From Mucilaginibacter geliditolerans (GTDB taxonomy: Bacteria > Bacteroidota > Bacteroidia > Sphingobacteriales > Sphingobacteriaceae): a stretch of DNA of 64,000 nucleotides. A program made the translations under genes and the position numbers. The notes under the pieces were generated by a model that saw nothing but the letters and a program-made list of their open reading frames with translations, was not told where the DNA came from and ran no database searches. Positions 1-11,400 of this stretch are shown here, piece by piece (position 1 is the first letter of the stretch; every line of letters begins with the position of its first letter). The stretch lies in assembly GCF_014200495.1 (NCBI RefSeq), contig NZ_JACHBY010000001.1:1116001-1180000 (forward strand). The letters are read 5' to 3'.

Positions 1-2
1 CT

Positions 3-2237
3 AAAAGCCAGGGTACCCGGCTGGTGCAGATACGGGCTTTACAGGGCGATTTTCCGTATTATGGCAGTATTGAAACTACCCCATTACAAGCCGCAGGCAA
101 ATTCAGAAACGCTAAAATGGCGCTGGTTGACCGAACATTGATGCTGCAGTTTAATGCCCATGTAAATGATTCGATCAAAGTCGGTAACGTTACTTTTTTA
201 ATTGCAGGTGTGTTGAACAAAGCGCCGGGACAAACGGGCATATCAACAAGTGTAGCGCCTATAGTTTATATACCATTACAATACCTGCAACAAACCGGCC
301 TTACCGAAAAAGGCAGCCGTATTAACTACAGTTTTTATTACAAACTGGCTGGCAATATTAACGTAAATCAACTGGTTAAAAAAATTGATACACGGCTGGA
401 TAAAGCCGAAATGAACTACGAAACCGTTGAAACCCGTAAAGAAAGCACCGGCCGCTCATTTGAAGACCTGACCCGATTTTTATCTTTAGTTGGCTTTATT
501 GCATTATTACTAGGCTGTGTTGGCGTTGCCAGCGCCATACATATTTATATCCGCGAAAAGATTACCTCTATAGCTATTATGCGTTGCCTCGGGGTTAAAG
601 CAGCCGAGGCATTTTTAATATTTTTGATACAAATTGTAGGCATTGGTTTTATAGGAGCAGTTATTGGCGCGGCCTTGGGCACGTTAATTCAACACCTGCT
701 GCCTTTTTTACTCAAAGATTTTTTACCCTTTACGATTTCGGTTAATATATCATGGATGGCTATAGGGCAAGGTATTTTATTAGGGGTGATCATATCCATT
801 CTTTTCGCGTTGTTGCCGTTAATTTCCATTCGCAATATTTCGCCGCTAAATACCTTGAGGATGTCATATGAAGACGTAAACCTTGCCAGCGATCCCTTAC
901 GGTGGCTGGTTTACCTGCTCATCCTTTCCTTTGTGATCATATTTACCTTTTTGCAATTGGACAGTTGGGTGGGTACCCTGTTTTTCACTTTAGGTATTAT
1001 CATAGCTTTTTTAATACTTACCGTTGTGGCCTGGCTGTTAATGCGATTAATGAAATTGTTTATAAAAGCCTCATGGAACTACCTGCTGCGTCAGGGCTTT
1101 GCTAATCTTTACCGCCCCAATAACCAAACCATTATTCTTATTGTTTCCATTGGTTTAAGCACCGCTTTTATCTGTACGCTGTTTTTCATTCAGCAAATAG
1201 TAATCAATCAGGTTACTTTATCTTCCAGTGGTAACCAGCCTAATATGCTGTTGTTTGATATACAAAGCAGCCAGGAAAACGCCATCGCAGCGCTTACCCG
1301 GCAGCAAAACCTGCCAATTATGCAGCAGGTACCTGTAGTTACCATACGTTTGGAAAAAGTTAACGGTAAAACGGCCGCCGATGTAAAAAAAGATAACTCG
1401 ATCAAAGTTTCACATAAAGCATTTGCTAATGAATACCGGGTTACTTACCGGGATTCTCTCACGCCATCTGAAAAAATAATTGATGGTGCATGGGTTGGTA
1501 AGGCAGCGCCGGATAAAGAGGTAGTAGTATCTATTGAAGAGAGCTTTTCCAAACGAACGCATATCAACATGGGGGATCACCTGGTTTTTAATGTACAGGG
1601 CATAATGATGCCGGTTGTAGTCGGCAGTATCAGGAAAGTCAACTGGAATAAAATACAAACCAATTTCCAGGTGGTTTTTCCGACCGGTGTATTGGAAGAC
1701 GCGCCACAGTTTCATGTATTGCTTACACGTGTAGCATCGCCTAAAGCATCGGCACATTTTCAGCAATTAGTAGTACAGCAGTTCCCCAATGTTTCTATTG
1801 TCGATCTCGGACAGGTTTTAAGTGTTGTTGATGACCTGTTAACTAAAATAGGCTATGTAATAAAATTCATGAGCGCGTTTAGCATTATTACGGGATTAAT
1901 TGTGCTCATAGCTTCGGTAAGGATCAGTAAATACCAGCGTATAAACGAGAGCGTATTGCTCCGGTCATTAGGTGCCAGTAGGAAACAAATCTTTGCTATT
2001 ACTGCTTTTGAATATTTGTTTTTAGGCGTACTATCAGCTTTAACCGGTATTTTAATAGCGATTGGAGCAACATGGATTTTAGCCAAATACAGTTTCGAGG
2101 TGAGTTACAGCATTAATTATTTATTAGCGGTTGCAATCTTCTTGCTCATATCGTTGTTAACTGTTATTATAGGTTTATTAAATAGCAGGAGCGCGTTAAA
2201 TAACTCACCGCTCGAAATATTAAGATCAAATGCTTAG
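3..2237 (+). CDS. ABC transporter permease, FtsX family (YbbP-like), 5' end outside window
   Basis: This is the C-terminal 745 or so residues of a large FtsX-type permease. The frame is open to the left window edge, so the GTG at 24 is not the true start. There are two FtsX-type halves: a membrane block near residues 150-280 with the typical IAIMRCLGV motif, a central membrane block near 290-390, a soluble extracytoplasmic region near 400-600, and a last block near 615-735 with VLLRSLGASRKQIF. This two-half layout fits the YbbP/COG3127 group, whose E. coli member lies next to the ATPase gene ybbA and tesA. Here the next gene is also TesA-like and overlaps by 8 bp, so co-translation is likely. 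The ATPase partner would be upstream, outside the window. The substrate is unknown. Confidence 0.85.
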   Translation, partial: KSQGTRLVQIRALQGDFPYYGSIETTPLQAAGKFRNAKMALVDRTLMLQFNAHVNDSIKVGNVTFLIAGVLNKAPGQTGISTSVAPIVYIPLQYLQQTGLTEKGSRINYSFYYKLAGNINVNQLVKKIDTRLDKAEMNYETVETRKESTGRSFEDLTRFLSLVGFIALLLGCVGVASAIHIYIREKITSIAIMRCLGVKAAEAFLIFLIQIVGIGFIGAVIGAALGTLIQHLLPFLLKDFLPFTISVNISWMAIGQGILLGVIISILFALLPLISIRNISPLNTLRMSYEDVNLASDPLRWLVYLLILSFVIIFTFLQLDSWVGTLFFTLGIIIAFLILTVVAWLLMRLMKLFIKASWNYLLRQGFANLYRPNNQTIILIVSIGLSTAFICTLFFIQQIVINQVTLSSSGNQPNMLLFDIQSSQENAIAALTRQQNLPIMQQVPVVTIRLEKVNGKTAADVKKDNSIKVSHKAFANEYRVTYRDSLTPSEKIIDGAWVGKAAPDKEVVVSIEESFSKRTHINMGDHLVFNVQGIMMPVVVGSIRKVNWNKIQTNFQVVFPTGVLEDAPQFHVLLTRVASPKASAHFQQLVVQQFPNVSIVDLGQVLSVVDDLLTKIGYVIKFMSAFSIITGLIVLIASVRISKYQRINESVLLRSLGASRKQIFAITAFEYLFLGVLSALTGILIAIGATWILAKYSFEVSYSINYLLAVAIFLLISLLTVIIGLLNSRSALNNSPLEILRSNA

Positions 2238-2919
2238 ATCAATCAGTCCATATAAAATCCCTGGCTTATTACTGGCCTTGTTTATCATTGCCGGCTGCGG
2301 ACAAAATACAAACTCCAATAACAATGATTCGGTAACTACTGAAGCACAGCATGCTGTAAGCACCAGTACAAAAAACATTCTTTTCTTTGGTGATAGCTTA
2401 ACTGCGGGATATGGGCTGGAGGATCCGTCAGAAGCTTTTCCCGGTGTTATTCAAACAAAAGTAGACAGTGCAAAACTACCCTATAGCATTATTAACGCGG
2501 GGGTAAGCGGTGAAACTACGGCCGGTGGAAAAAGCCGTATCGATTGGGTATTAAAACAGAAAGTGGATGTTTTTGTACTGGAACTGGGTGCAAATGACGG
2601 CTTACGCGGTATCCCTGTTAAGGAAACAACTGAGAACTTACAAGCAATAGTTGATAAGGTTAAAGCAAAATACCCCAGTGCTAAATTGGTGCTATTAGGC
2701 ATGCAGGTACCGCCAAATATGGGCAGCGATTACGCATCAAGCTTTAAAGCTGTATTTCCACAAATTGCCGCAAAGAATAAAATGGGCCTGGTTCCATTCC
2801 TGTTACAAGGCGTGGGCGGCGTGGCATCATTAAACCAGAAAGATGGCATACATCCTACAGCAGCAGGTGCAAAGATCGTTGCTGGCAATGTATGGAAAGT
2901 ACTGCGACCTTTGTTATAA
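2230..2919 (+). CDS. TesA-like arylesterase / GDSL lipoprotein
   Basis: SGNH/GDSL hydrolase of 229 residues, related to thioesterase I/protease I/lysophospholipase L1. Block I is FFGDSLTAGYGL (nucleophile Ser near residue 56), the oxyanion Asn block is ELGANDGLRG, and the catalytic Asp/His block is DGIHPTAAG near the C-terminus. The N-terminus is a hydrophobic helix ending in IAGC, a lipobox, so the enzyme should be a lipoprotein rather than a free periplasmic protein as in E. coli. The start codon lies inside the upstream permease gene, and no ribosome binding site is visible. The same pairing of a YbbP-type permease with TesA exists in proteobacteria, which supports both calls. The natural substrate is not evident. 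Confidence 0.88.
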   Translation: MLRSISPYKIPGLLLALFIIAGCGQNTNSNNNDSVTTEAQHAVSTSTKNILFFGDSLTAGYGLEDPSEAFPGVIQTKVDSAKLPYSIINAGVSGETTAGGKSRIDWVLKQKVDVFVLELGANDGLRGIPVKETTENLQAIVDKVKAKYPSAKLVLLGMQVPPNMGSDYASSFKAVFPQIAAKNKMGLVPFLLQGVGGVASLNQKDGIHPTAAGAKIVAGNVWKVLRPLL

Positions 2920-3372
2920 TAGTAGAAGAAAAGGCGTTGAAATTAAGATTTTTGTATTGGGGACTTAATTGAAACAAGATGTGTGAACGCCTGATCACTT
3001 TGGATAAAGCTTTTAGAATAAACAACCATGATGATCTTGCCATGGTATGGCGCTTTCCAGTGCAGGCAATTTTGTAAGTCATCCGGTAGTCCGAAGATTA
3101 AACTAATTCCTAATATGTAACCGAAATTATTGGCAATTACCCCTGCTCACTTTAGCTAAGTTCATATTGTTAGCATAATTAAAGTCAACGGCGATCAGAT
3201 AAGTTTAGGCCATAATACGAAATCGAACCAACAAATGATGGTTTAAGGCGATTTGAAGACACTTTTAGCAAATGAAATTCCAATACTCATAAAAGATTGA
3301 AAAATATCGAACCGCTTTTTACATGGCAAAAATACATTGTAAATATCTATTAAACAGGTATTTACAATAAAT
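2920..3372. other. Intergenic region with AT-rich perfect inverted repeat
   Basis: I see no convincing gene here. A perfect 10-bp inverted repeat, ATTGTAAATA at 3336-3345 and its complement at 3359-3368, lies just before the first dispersed repeat copy. TATCGAACCGCTTTTT at 3305-3320 resembles the sequence beside copies 2 and 4 of that repeat, which suggests the repeated unit extends past its hairpin. Confidence 0.5.
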
Positions 3373-3405
3373 AAAAAAAGGGATAATCAAAAATTGACTA
3401 TCTCC
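3373..3405 (-). terminator. Hairpin with U-tract, copy 1 module
   Basis: Read from the minus strand, a 10-11 bp stem with a short loop is followed by seven Ts. One stem position is a G-U wobble in minus-strand RNA but an A-C mismatch in plus-strand RNA, which supports use on the minus strand, 3' of the DUF6268 gene. Confidence 0.65.
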
Positions 3406-3535
3406 TTAAGGGTCAGTCGTCGGTCTTATATCCAATCAGTTTATAGCTGATTTAAAAAAAATTGCTCGAATTTGACGACGTTAATGGTGCAAGGTCGAAC
3501 CGGTAATGATGGGACGGATTTCGAACCAAATAAAA
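3373..3535 (-). repeat. Dispersed 3'-UTR/terminator module, copy 1
   Basis: Copy 1 of the module also found at 12244, 32864 and 60994 (clear) and at 33915 and 62536 (diverged). On the plus strand it has an A-run, a hairpin, then the shared TTTATAGCTGATTT and GCTCGAATTTG blocks and TTTCGAACC at 3519-3527. This copy has lost the first TTCGAACC motif (it reads ATCCAATC there). On the minus strand it lies about 190 bp past the stop of the DUF6268 gene, so it would be transcribed as the 3' untranslated end of that mRNA. Confidence 0.7.
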
Positions 3536-3725
3536 GTGACACTGCTTCAGCAATCAATTATAAAGTAAACGAACTTTTCATCACGAACACTCGTCCTGCG
3601 GAAATTGAAGCGACTTGTGAACAATTGATTGACCGGCACCTGAACGACTTCGTTCATGGCCCTGTCAGTAAGATGCAGGCAATTTGATATTTTGCCGAAC
3701 ACTACATATCTATCCAACCCATTCC

Positions 3726-4760
3726 TTATTTCAAATTTTTAAGAAACGGTAAAAATGAAACAGAGAAGCTGATATAAGGAGAAGAACCATTACTTGTCCT
3801 GAAAAAATATTGATCTGGCTTATCGTCTTGATCAAACATGCGTGATGACGCTGCAGTATATAGTCCTCCGCTAACGCCAAGTACCAATTTTTTTGTCACC
3901 AGGTATTCAAAGGTAGCACCGGACCTGATGTCTATAGTACTATAGATGTTATTTTGCGGTAGTGAAGGTTGATTAAGATCAAAGAAGTAAATATTACCTC
4001 CAAGCTCACTGCCGACGGTTGCCCAGGCTTTTTTGGAAAGCTGTTTTCGTAAAGCTATTCTTGAGGGCAAGTCTACATAAAGGTCCAGGTCGGACGCCTG
4101 GAATTTATGCCAGTAGCTGATTATTGGAATCACGGGTTCTACAGTAGACGGGTCAATGGTCACAACTACACCTACTGTAAATGAAGAGTACTTACTCCTG
4201 CTTATAGGAACAGTAATCAATCCCAGATAATTTACCCGTTTAACAGACGAGGCTTCATCCGTTAGCCCTGATACACTTCCCGAATAGGTTATCGGATGGT
4301 TAAAAATTGAATCTGTCCTGCTGAACGTTGCTGTTAAACCTACCGTTGATTTATTTACGCTTTGGTCAGTACTTGGAAAAGAGGGACTGAAACTGGTTAC
4401 ATCGTCGGTTTCAAAATGGATCTGCTGATAACTGATCGTTCCTGTTATAGAATTCTTGCCCCATTGCGCCAGGGGAATATTAAAATTAGACCGGATGCGT
4501 TCAATGTTCATCTTGCCCTGATAAAGGTCCTTTCCATTCAGTTCACCTATAACCGTTCTGCCGCCTATAAAATCAGTAGCCAAAAAGCCTTGTCTTAGCA
4601 CAGGGAAAATCATAGCATATTGCGATAACATTGCCATTTTTATAGAATCGATCATCTTGTCAGTTGCTTTTTGCTTCTCGGTTTGAGCGGATGCGGAAAG
4701 CGTAAGAAAAAGAGGTAACAATACCAGGAGATATTTCGTTTTCATGTTTGAGTTTTTCAT
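3726..4760 (-). CDS. DUF6268-like outer-membrane beta-barrel protein
   Basis: A 344-residue secreted protein. The N-terminus is a clear signal peptide ending in LTLSASAQ. The second Met at residue 6 (codon top at 4745) begins the more typical signal sequence MKTKYLLVLLP, so it is an alternative start. The mature part has alternating polar/hydrophobic strands and ends in SVSFLPFLKNLK, as expected of an outer-membrane barrel. It resembles the DUF6268 group, whose function is unknown to me. The first ATG directly abuts the long inverted repeat at 4761-4862, so the leader of this mRNA could fold strongly unless transcription begins inside it. The truncated RND gene is upstream on the same strand. 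Confidence 0.7.
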   Translation of the reverse strand: MKNSNMKTKYLLVLLPLFLTLSASAQTEKQKATDKMIDSIKMAMLSQYAMIFPVLRQGFLATDFIGGRTVIGELNGKDLYQGKMNIERIRSNFNIPLAQWGKNSITGTISYQQIHFETDDVTSFSPSFPSTDQSVNKSTVGLTATFSRTDSIFNHPITYSGSVSGLTDEASSVKRVNYLGLITVPISRSKYSSFTVGVVVTIDPSTVEPVIPIISYWHKFQASDLDLYVDLPSRIALRKQLSKKAWATVGSELGGNIYFFDLNQPSLPQNNIYSTIDIRSGATFEYLVTKKLVLGVSGGLYTAASSRMFDQDDKPDQYFFRTSNGSSPYISFSVSFLPFLKNLK

Positions 4761-4862
4761 GCCAATTCAGAAATCGGGTCACCGGTTCATCCGGAGATTA
4801 AGATTAAACAACCGTTGCGCCTATTTTTTTGAACAAAGCCGGTAAACCCGATTCTAATTGGC
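4761..4862. repeat. MITE-like element with ~27-bp imperfect terminal inverted repeats
   Basis: The left end begins GCCAATTCAGAAATCGGGT. The right end, read on the other strand, begins GCCAATTAGAATCGGGT, and both continue into ACCGG. The two arms pair over about 25 positions with one or two single-base bulges, around a centre of roughly 50 bp. No coding capacity is present and no clear target-site duplication is visible (flanks are TTTTTCAT and TATATATA). It could be a short non-autonomous transposon end pair or a long hairpin in the leader of the DUF6268 gene. Confidence 0.6.
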
Positions 4863-4871
4863 TATATATAA

Positions 4872-7673
4872 TTAATGTTGCGGTTTTAATTGCAGGTTTT
4901 TCTTATCTGCTTTTTTCTTCGAAAACCTATCTAATAAATGATCTATGATGAGGTACATGGATGGCACTACAAAAAGTGTCAGCAACATCGAACTGGTTAA
5001 CCCGCCAATGATTACCCAGGCCATACCGTTTTTTATTTCAGCACCGGCTCCGGCAGCTACCGCTATAGGCAGCATACCAAAAATCATCGCCAGCGTAGTC
5101 ATCAGGATTGGCCTGAGCCTTTCTTTACCCGCTTCAACCAATGCCACTTTAACCGGATGTCCCTCGCTTTTTAAATGATTGGTGAAATCCACGATCAGGA
5201 TTGCGTTTTTCGATACCAGCCCCAGCAGCATAATTAATCCGATCATAGAGAATATATTCAGGGTTTGCATGGTTAGCGCAAGCGCAAGCAACGCGCCTAT
5301 CAGGGCCACAGGAATGGAGAACAATACAACGAATGGATAAACAGCATTTTCATAGAGTGCGACCATAACCAGGTAAACGAGTACAATAGCAACCACTAAT
5401 GCAAAACCCAAACTACCAAAGGCATCACCCTGGTTTTTGACATCACCCAGGTATTCAATCGAAACACCTTCTGGTAATACGATCTTGGCTGCTTTCGCTT
5501 TAATATCATCTGCCACAGACCCACTTGGGCGACCAGCGACATTAGCGTTTACCGTTATCGATCCTAACCGGTCGATGCGCTGCAACACCGTTTCTCCTAA
5601 GCCTTCGGCAACGTCGGCAAACTGGCTAAGCAAAAACGTTTGTCCGTTACTGTTGGTAAAAGAAAGGTTTTTGACATCATCGATGTTGGAGCGGTCAAAA
5701 CTATCCAGGCCGATCAATATCTTATATTCATTGCCAGATTGTTTGAACTTGCTTTTATCGTTGCCGATAAAGGCGTTTTGCAGCGCTGCACCTACCTGGC
5801 TGGCATCAATCTCCAGCATAGTCATTTTTTGACGGTCAAGGTTGATTTCCACTTGTGGCTTTTGATCCTTTACAGAAAGTTCCACGAAGCGGGTGCCGGG
5901 AACGGATGTAACCATTTTTTTGTATTCTTCCGCAACCATTCGCACCGCTTTAAGATCGATGCCCTTGATCGCGATTTGTATAGGTGCACTATTTGCGCCA
6001 CCAGTGATCGATGTTGGACTTGCTGTGACTTTTGCACCGGGAATGACCTTGCTCAGTTGCTCCTGCATACGGATACCAAAATCCTCCGCACTTATTTTTC
6101 GTTTGCTCTTATCTACCATACTGATGGTGATTTCAGCCAGGTTGCTGTTATTAGTGGTTCCGGCAACGCCTCCTGTCACAAAGCCAATACTGGAAAATTC
6201 ATGGGTAACCTCAGGTTGAGCCATGATTAGCTTTTCTGCCTGTTGTGTAAGCATATTAGTTTGATAAAGCGAAGCAGAAGGAGCCAGTTCCAAACTAATC
6301 AACACTTCGCTCTGATCAGCGCTGGGAACGAAGGCCCCGCCAATAAATCCTAGTGGGATCAAGGCTACAGCACCAATGATCAGTACAATGACTCCTGACA
6401 AGAGATAACGTTTTTTGGCCAGTGCGATAGTTAGCAATTTCCCATAATCTTCTTTAAGTAGATCCAGGAAATGTTCAAAGCCGAGATTAAGCTTTCCCCA
6501 AAGGCTTTTTTCATTCAGTTTTTCTATCTTACCAAATTTGCTGGCCAGTAAAGGAGTAACCGTAAAGGAAACAAACAAGCTCATCAAGGTTGAAAATACA
6601 ACCACAAGCGAAAACTCCTGAAGCAGGGAACCGATAATTCCACCTGCAAAGGCTATAGGAAGGAACACCACCACATCGACTAACGTTATCGCAATGGCTG
6701 TAAAGCCGATTTCACTACGGCCTTCCAAAGCAGCTTTCTGTTTATCGGAACCCATTTCCAGGTGCCGGTAAATATTTTCCAGTACCACGATGGAATCATC
6801 GACGAGGATACCTACGACAAGTGACATCGCCATCAGCGTCATCAGATTTAATGAAAAACCTAAGGCGTACATGGCGATAAAGGTGGGAACGATCGATGAT
6901 GGCAAGGCAACCAGCACAAACATGGAACTTCGAAAACTGTGTAAAAAGGCCAACATTACTACGCCTACGATCAATACTGCAAGACCGAGATCTTCCATTA
7001 CACCATCTGCAGCACGGAGTGTATAAATACTCTGATCTGACGCTACCGCGAACTTCAGGTTTTCTGATTTATATTGTCCCTCTATTTCGGTAAACTTTTT
7101 CTTTACTTTTTCGCTCACATCTACCGCATTGGCGTCACTTTGCTTCACGATCTGCACGCCGATAGATGGTATGCCGTTAATGTGGTTTATAGCGGTAGTT
7201 TTCGCAGTCCCATCCACTACTTCGGCAATATCTTTCAGGTAAACGCTTCCTGCATTGGGTTTTTGGAGTACAATCAGGTTACTGATCTGCGCAATAGATA
7301 CCACATTGGCATCAAATTGAATGGACATCTGCTGATTGCGGGTTTCGATGCTACCGGCAGGAAAAGACTGATTGGCTTTGCTAATCGCGTCGGTTACTTG
7401 CGCAATACCAAGTCCATAAGCGTTCAGCTTATCCTGGTCAATATTGACTTGTATTTCCCGTTCGTCACCGCCGATGATATTTACCTGCCCCACTCCAGGT
7501 ACATTTTGTAAAAGGGGCAGCAGCTGTTTATCTACAAACTCATAAAGGTCACGGGGGGATTTAGTGGAGGTAATACCCGCTTTTAGAATGGGCGCATCGT
7601 CCAGGTTGATCTTATTAACGATGGGCTTGTCAATATTATCGGGCAAATCGTTTTGAGCCGTCAAATCCGACAT
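4872..7673 (-). pseudogene. RND multidrug efflux permease (AcrB/HAE1 type), N-terminus missing
   Basis: Most of an AcrB-type inner-membrane proton/drug antiporter is here: porter and docking domains, the VVGILVDDSIVVLENI transmembrane segment with the two acidic residues of the proton relay, and a second half ending in transmembrane helices and a basic tail. From the first Met with RND homology (7673) the protein is about 930 residues against about 1,040 for the family. It starts at SDLTAQNDLPDNIDKP, which matches a position about 100 residues into normal homologs, so TM1 and the start of the first porter subdomain are absent. Upstream DNA encodes part of an unrelated sensor kinase, which suggests a deletion junction near 7660-7675. 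No adaptor or TolC-type gene is adjacent. A working pump is unlikely. Confidence 0.75.
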
Positions 7674-7980
7674 TATGTGAAATAAGATCAGTTTGTGGTA
7701 AAATCTGAAACAGGAAATAATCCAGGGCAAACGTAATAATTGTTGCCAAAAAGATGCTTAAAAAATGCTTTGTATAATTATTATGCAGAGATATAGTTCG
7801 CGTAAGAAAATACCCGTTTATCAACCAACCAATAAAAAGCAGTGCTGCAATATGAATTGCGTAATCGGGAATTTCCCACCATTTCAATGATGAGAGTTTT
7901 CCCTGGTAAAGAAATAAAGTACTTATGGTTAGAATCCCGGTAAGAATAAAAAACCATTTGATATGATAGGTCCTCAACAT
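7636..7980 (-). pseudogene. N-terminal membrane fragment of a LytS-like sensor histidine kinase
   Basis: From MLRTYHIKWFFIL on, the fragment has three predicted membrane helices with the spacing seen in the sensor part of LytS/YpdA-type kinases of Bacteroidota (compare the intact kinase at 53891-54907). The kinase catalytic region never appears. After LPQTDLISHN the frame enters the RND gene out of phase and stops. This is the other half of the apparent deletion scar that beheaded the RND permease. Assignment to the kinase family rests on membrane pattern and is tentative. Confidence 0.45.
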
Positions 7981-8386
7981 ATACAAATGTATTTTAAAAA
8001 ACTGATGGAATTTAATGCACCTTTTGTTTTGGACAAAAATGAGAGTGAAGCAGACAATTAATTTAAATTCGCTATTGATATGAAGAGCAATCACTTAGCC
8101 GGATACGTAAGAATATCCGATAGTACGTTTTTGCCAAATGTTAAATACCTGACAATTTTCTATCCCGATATTTGTACTAACAAAAAAGGAGGAACAATGT
8201 CATGTATATTCATCACAGGCGCAGCAGATAGTCTTAGCCAAATCCACAAACTATAAATGGATAAGTTAACCAAGCCTCGCATTGTACCAAGGAACTGTAT
8301 CATTTCAAAATCGAACGGCCAATTGTTCGTTTTTGGTACAACGGACTTCTATGATTTTATTTAATGAATTGTTTTACAATTTGTTA

Positions 8387-8394
8387 TACATTTG
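8387..8394 (+). promoter_or_regulatory. Bacteroidota-type -7 box (TACATTTG)
   Basis: TACATTTG matches the TAnnTTTG consensus -7 element. No well-spaced TTTG -33 box is clear. Transcription from it would begin near 8400, which excludes the TTG at 8392 as a start and favours the ATG at 8431 for the fusion gene. Confidence 0.45.
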
Positions 8395-8430
8395 GAATGC
8401 AGATTGACGCTCGATCATTCTTTAGGTTCA

Positions 8431-11400
8431 ATGATATTCCGTACTACCCTTTATGATTTAGCTTCGCTGGTAATTTTATCTACCGGACTGACCTTTGCCT
8501 TGCTCCTGTGGTTTACGCCAAGGGCTAATCACGGCGCGCACCGTTATCTTGCGGCGTGCCTGGCTGCCGGTGTGCTTTGCCTGGTGCAGCAATTTTTTAT
8601 GGATATAGGCCTGGCGGCAAATTTTTTGCCTTATGCATACTTATCAGGGTTTGGGCCATTGCTTTATTTTTTTGTGCGGAAGATAGCGGATACGGGTTAT
8701 AAAGCTAAGTTGAGGGACAGCCTGCATTTTATTCCGTTTATCGTGCAATTTGTTCTTCCGGCTGCCGCGGTGTCTTTTATTGCGCCGCTGTCAGTCGTGA
8801 TCTACCTGGTCATATGCCAGCACCGCTTAAGGCTAATGAATCAACAGGTGAAATTCAGCGGCGGTGACCGCGGGCGCCGTGTATGGCGCTGGCTGCAATA
8901 CCCGGTGCTGGCGCTTTTCCTGATATCCCCTTTGTCCCTCATATACGTCCCTATATTTATTTTACTGCTAATGTCCATCATGATCTGGCTGGCTGTTGTC
9001 AGTTATTTCAGACCGGAAGCCGTCCCGGTCAACCAGCTGGCTTCTTCGGAATTAAAACAGAAAGCTGCCTGGCTGAAAAATACTGTGAAGGAAAAGCGGT
9101 ATTATGAAGACCCGGAACTGTCCCTTTCGTCCCTCGCCGATAAACTCTGTATGGTGCCGCATGAAGTATCGCGGATCATCAATACGATATTCAAGAAAAG
9201 TTTCACGGATTTTATCAATGAATTCCGCGTAGCGGACGTGATCCGGAAAATGAAGAACCCGGCCTATACCCACATTACCCTGCTCGGTATGGCCTATGAT
9301 GCCGGTTTCAATTCGCAAAGCACTTTTCATCGTACCTTCAAAGAGATCACGGGAAAAACGCCTGCTGAGTATAAAAAAGAACTGCCATCTTATAATCTGA
9401 CACATCGTACCGGCTTTACACCGCTAATTTCATCCCGGAAATTAAACCGCAATTTTATGTTTAAGAATTATTTAAAGATGGCTTGGCGCAATATGTTATA
9501 TAACAAAGGTTACAGCGCCCTGAACATTACCGGATTGGCGGCCGGTATGGCCGTAGCGCTCCTAATCGGCTTATGGGTGGCCGATCAATATGCCTATGAT
9601 CGTTTTTTACCCGGCTATGAGCAAGCCTTTCAGGTGGAGATGAACTTCACCAGCCAGCATAACGGCACCATGACACAAACATCTATAGCCTTGCCGCTGA
9701 CCGATGTGTTGAAAAAGCAAATACCGGGTATCAGATATGTAGCCGAAACGGATAACATTGGGCGGACGAGCCACGGGTTGATGGTGGGCGATAAAAAACT
9801 GTACCTGGAAGGCGGTGCCGCCGGGGTGGATTTTTTTAAAATACTCCAATACCCGTTTACGGAGGGAAATGCCGGTTCGGCTTTGAAAGATATGTATTCG
9901 ATCGTGCTCACCCAAGCGACCGCCCGGGCATTATTCGGTGATGCTGACCCCATGGGTAAGGAAGTCCGTTTTGATAATGCACATGAGTTAAAAGTGACAG
10001 GTATCATCCGGGATATCCCTCAAAACGCCACCTTGCAATTTCATTATATCACTCCTTTTGCCTATAAAGAAGCGACCGAGGATTGGGTAAAAACAGGCCG
10101 GACGAAGTGGACCTGGAATTCATTTTCCGCTTACGTGGCGCTGGAGCCAAAAGTGAGCTATGCGCAGATCGCGCCGATGATCAGGAATATTGTTTACAGG
10201 GAGAGCACCGAAATGCGCTCATTGAAACCTGAGGTGCTGCTGCACCCCTTGAAGGACTGGCACTTGTACAACGAATTTAAAAACGGAAAGGTGGCCGGCG
10301 GATTCATCGACTACGTGCGCCTGTTCAGTATGATCGGACTGCTGGTGCTGGCCATCGCCTGCATCAACTTCATGAACCTGTCGACGGCGCGTTCGGAAAA
10401 ACGGGCGCGGGAAGTCGGCGTTCGCAAAGCTATTGGCTCAGGGCGTTTCGACCTGGTTTACCAGTTCCTGCTGGAGTCGGTGCTCATCACGTCGTTGTCG
10501 TTCCTGCTCGGTTTGCTGTTGGTTCAGCTGGCTTTACCATCGTTTAACGAATTGACAGCCTCAACTATTCATATCCCCTACGGCAATATGGGCTTCTGGG
10601 GCATCATGGTCGCGTTTGTATTGCTTACCGGTTTAGCGGCCGGCAGCAGGCCAGCGTTTTACCTGTCCTCATTCAACGCGGTGAAAGTGTTGAAGGGAAC
10701 GATCCAGTTGGGCAGGGCAGCTACCCTTCCCAGGAAAATTTTAGTCGTAGTGCAGTTCACTTGCTCAGTCGCGCTGATCATCAGCACCGTGATCGTTTAC
10801 CAGCAAATCGGGTTTGTCAAGAACCGGCCCACCGGCTACAGCGCCGACCGGCTAGTGATGACCGATATGAATGGTGACCTCTACCAGCACTATGACGCCC
10901 TGCGAAATGAACTGCTTATGGCGGGCCTTGCAGAAAGCGTAACTTCTTCCACTTCACCGGCGACGCAGGTTTCCAGCCACTTCTCGCTGGAAAAATGGCC
11001 GGGCAAAAACGCGGGTGACGAAGGTGTGAACATCGGCGCCATTTGGGTATCCAATGACTATTTTCAAACGATGGGCATGACCATGGCTGCAGGGCTAGCA
11101 TTTGAGGGTGACCCGCAAAAGGATTCGCTCAATGTGATCCTGAACGAAGCGGCCGTAAAGCGCATCGGGCTCAAAAACCCTGTCGGCCAAATGATCTCCT
11201 GGAACGGCAGCAACCAACCGGTCAGGATCATTGGCGTGGTTAAAGATGCCTTAATGGAGTCGCCCTACAAACCGGTGGAACCCGCCATTTTCGGCCATGC
11301 CCCTAACGGTACAATCGTCACCTATCGTTTGCCAAAAAATGCGGATACGCATAACATTATCGAAAAGATCGGTAAAGTGTTTGAAAAATATAACCCGGCC

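Noticed and set aside
3472..3687. 71-aa plus-strand frame starting inside module copy 1
   Set aside because: Its first third translates repeat sequence; the rest has no recognised pattern and no start signal.
5640..6230. 196-aa plus-strand frame inside the RND gene
   Set aside because: Antisense to a strongly conserved RND coding region, no family pattern; a shadow frame.
8392..8430. TTG at 8392 as start of the AraC-FtsX gene
   Set aside because: It overlaps a TACATTTG -7 box; ATG 8431 is more plausible.
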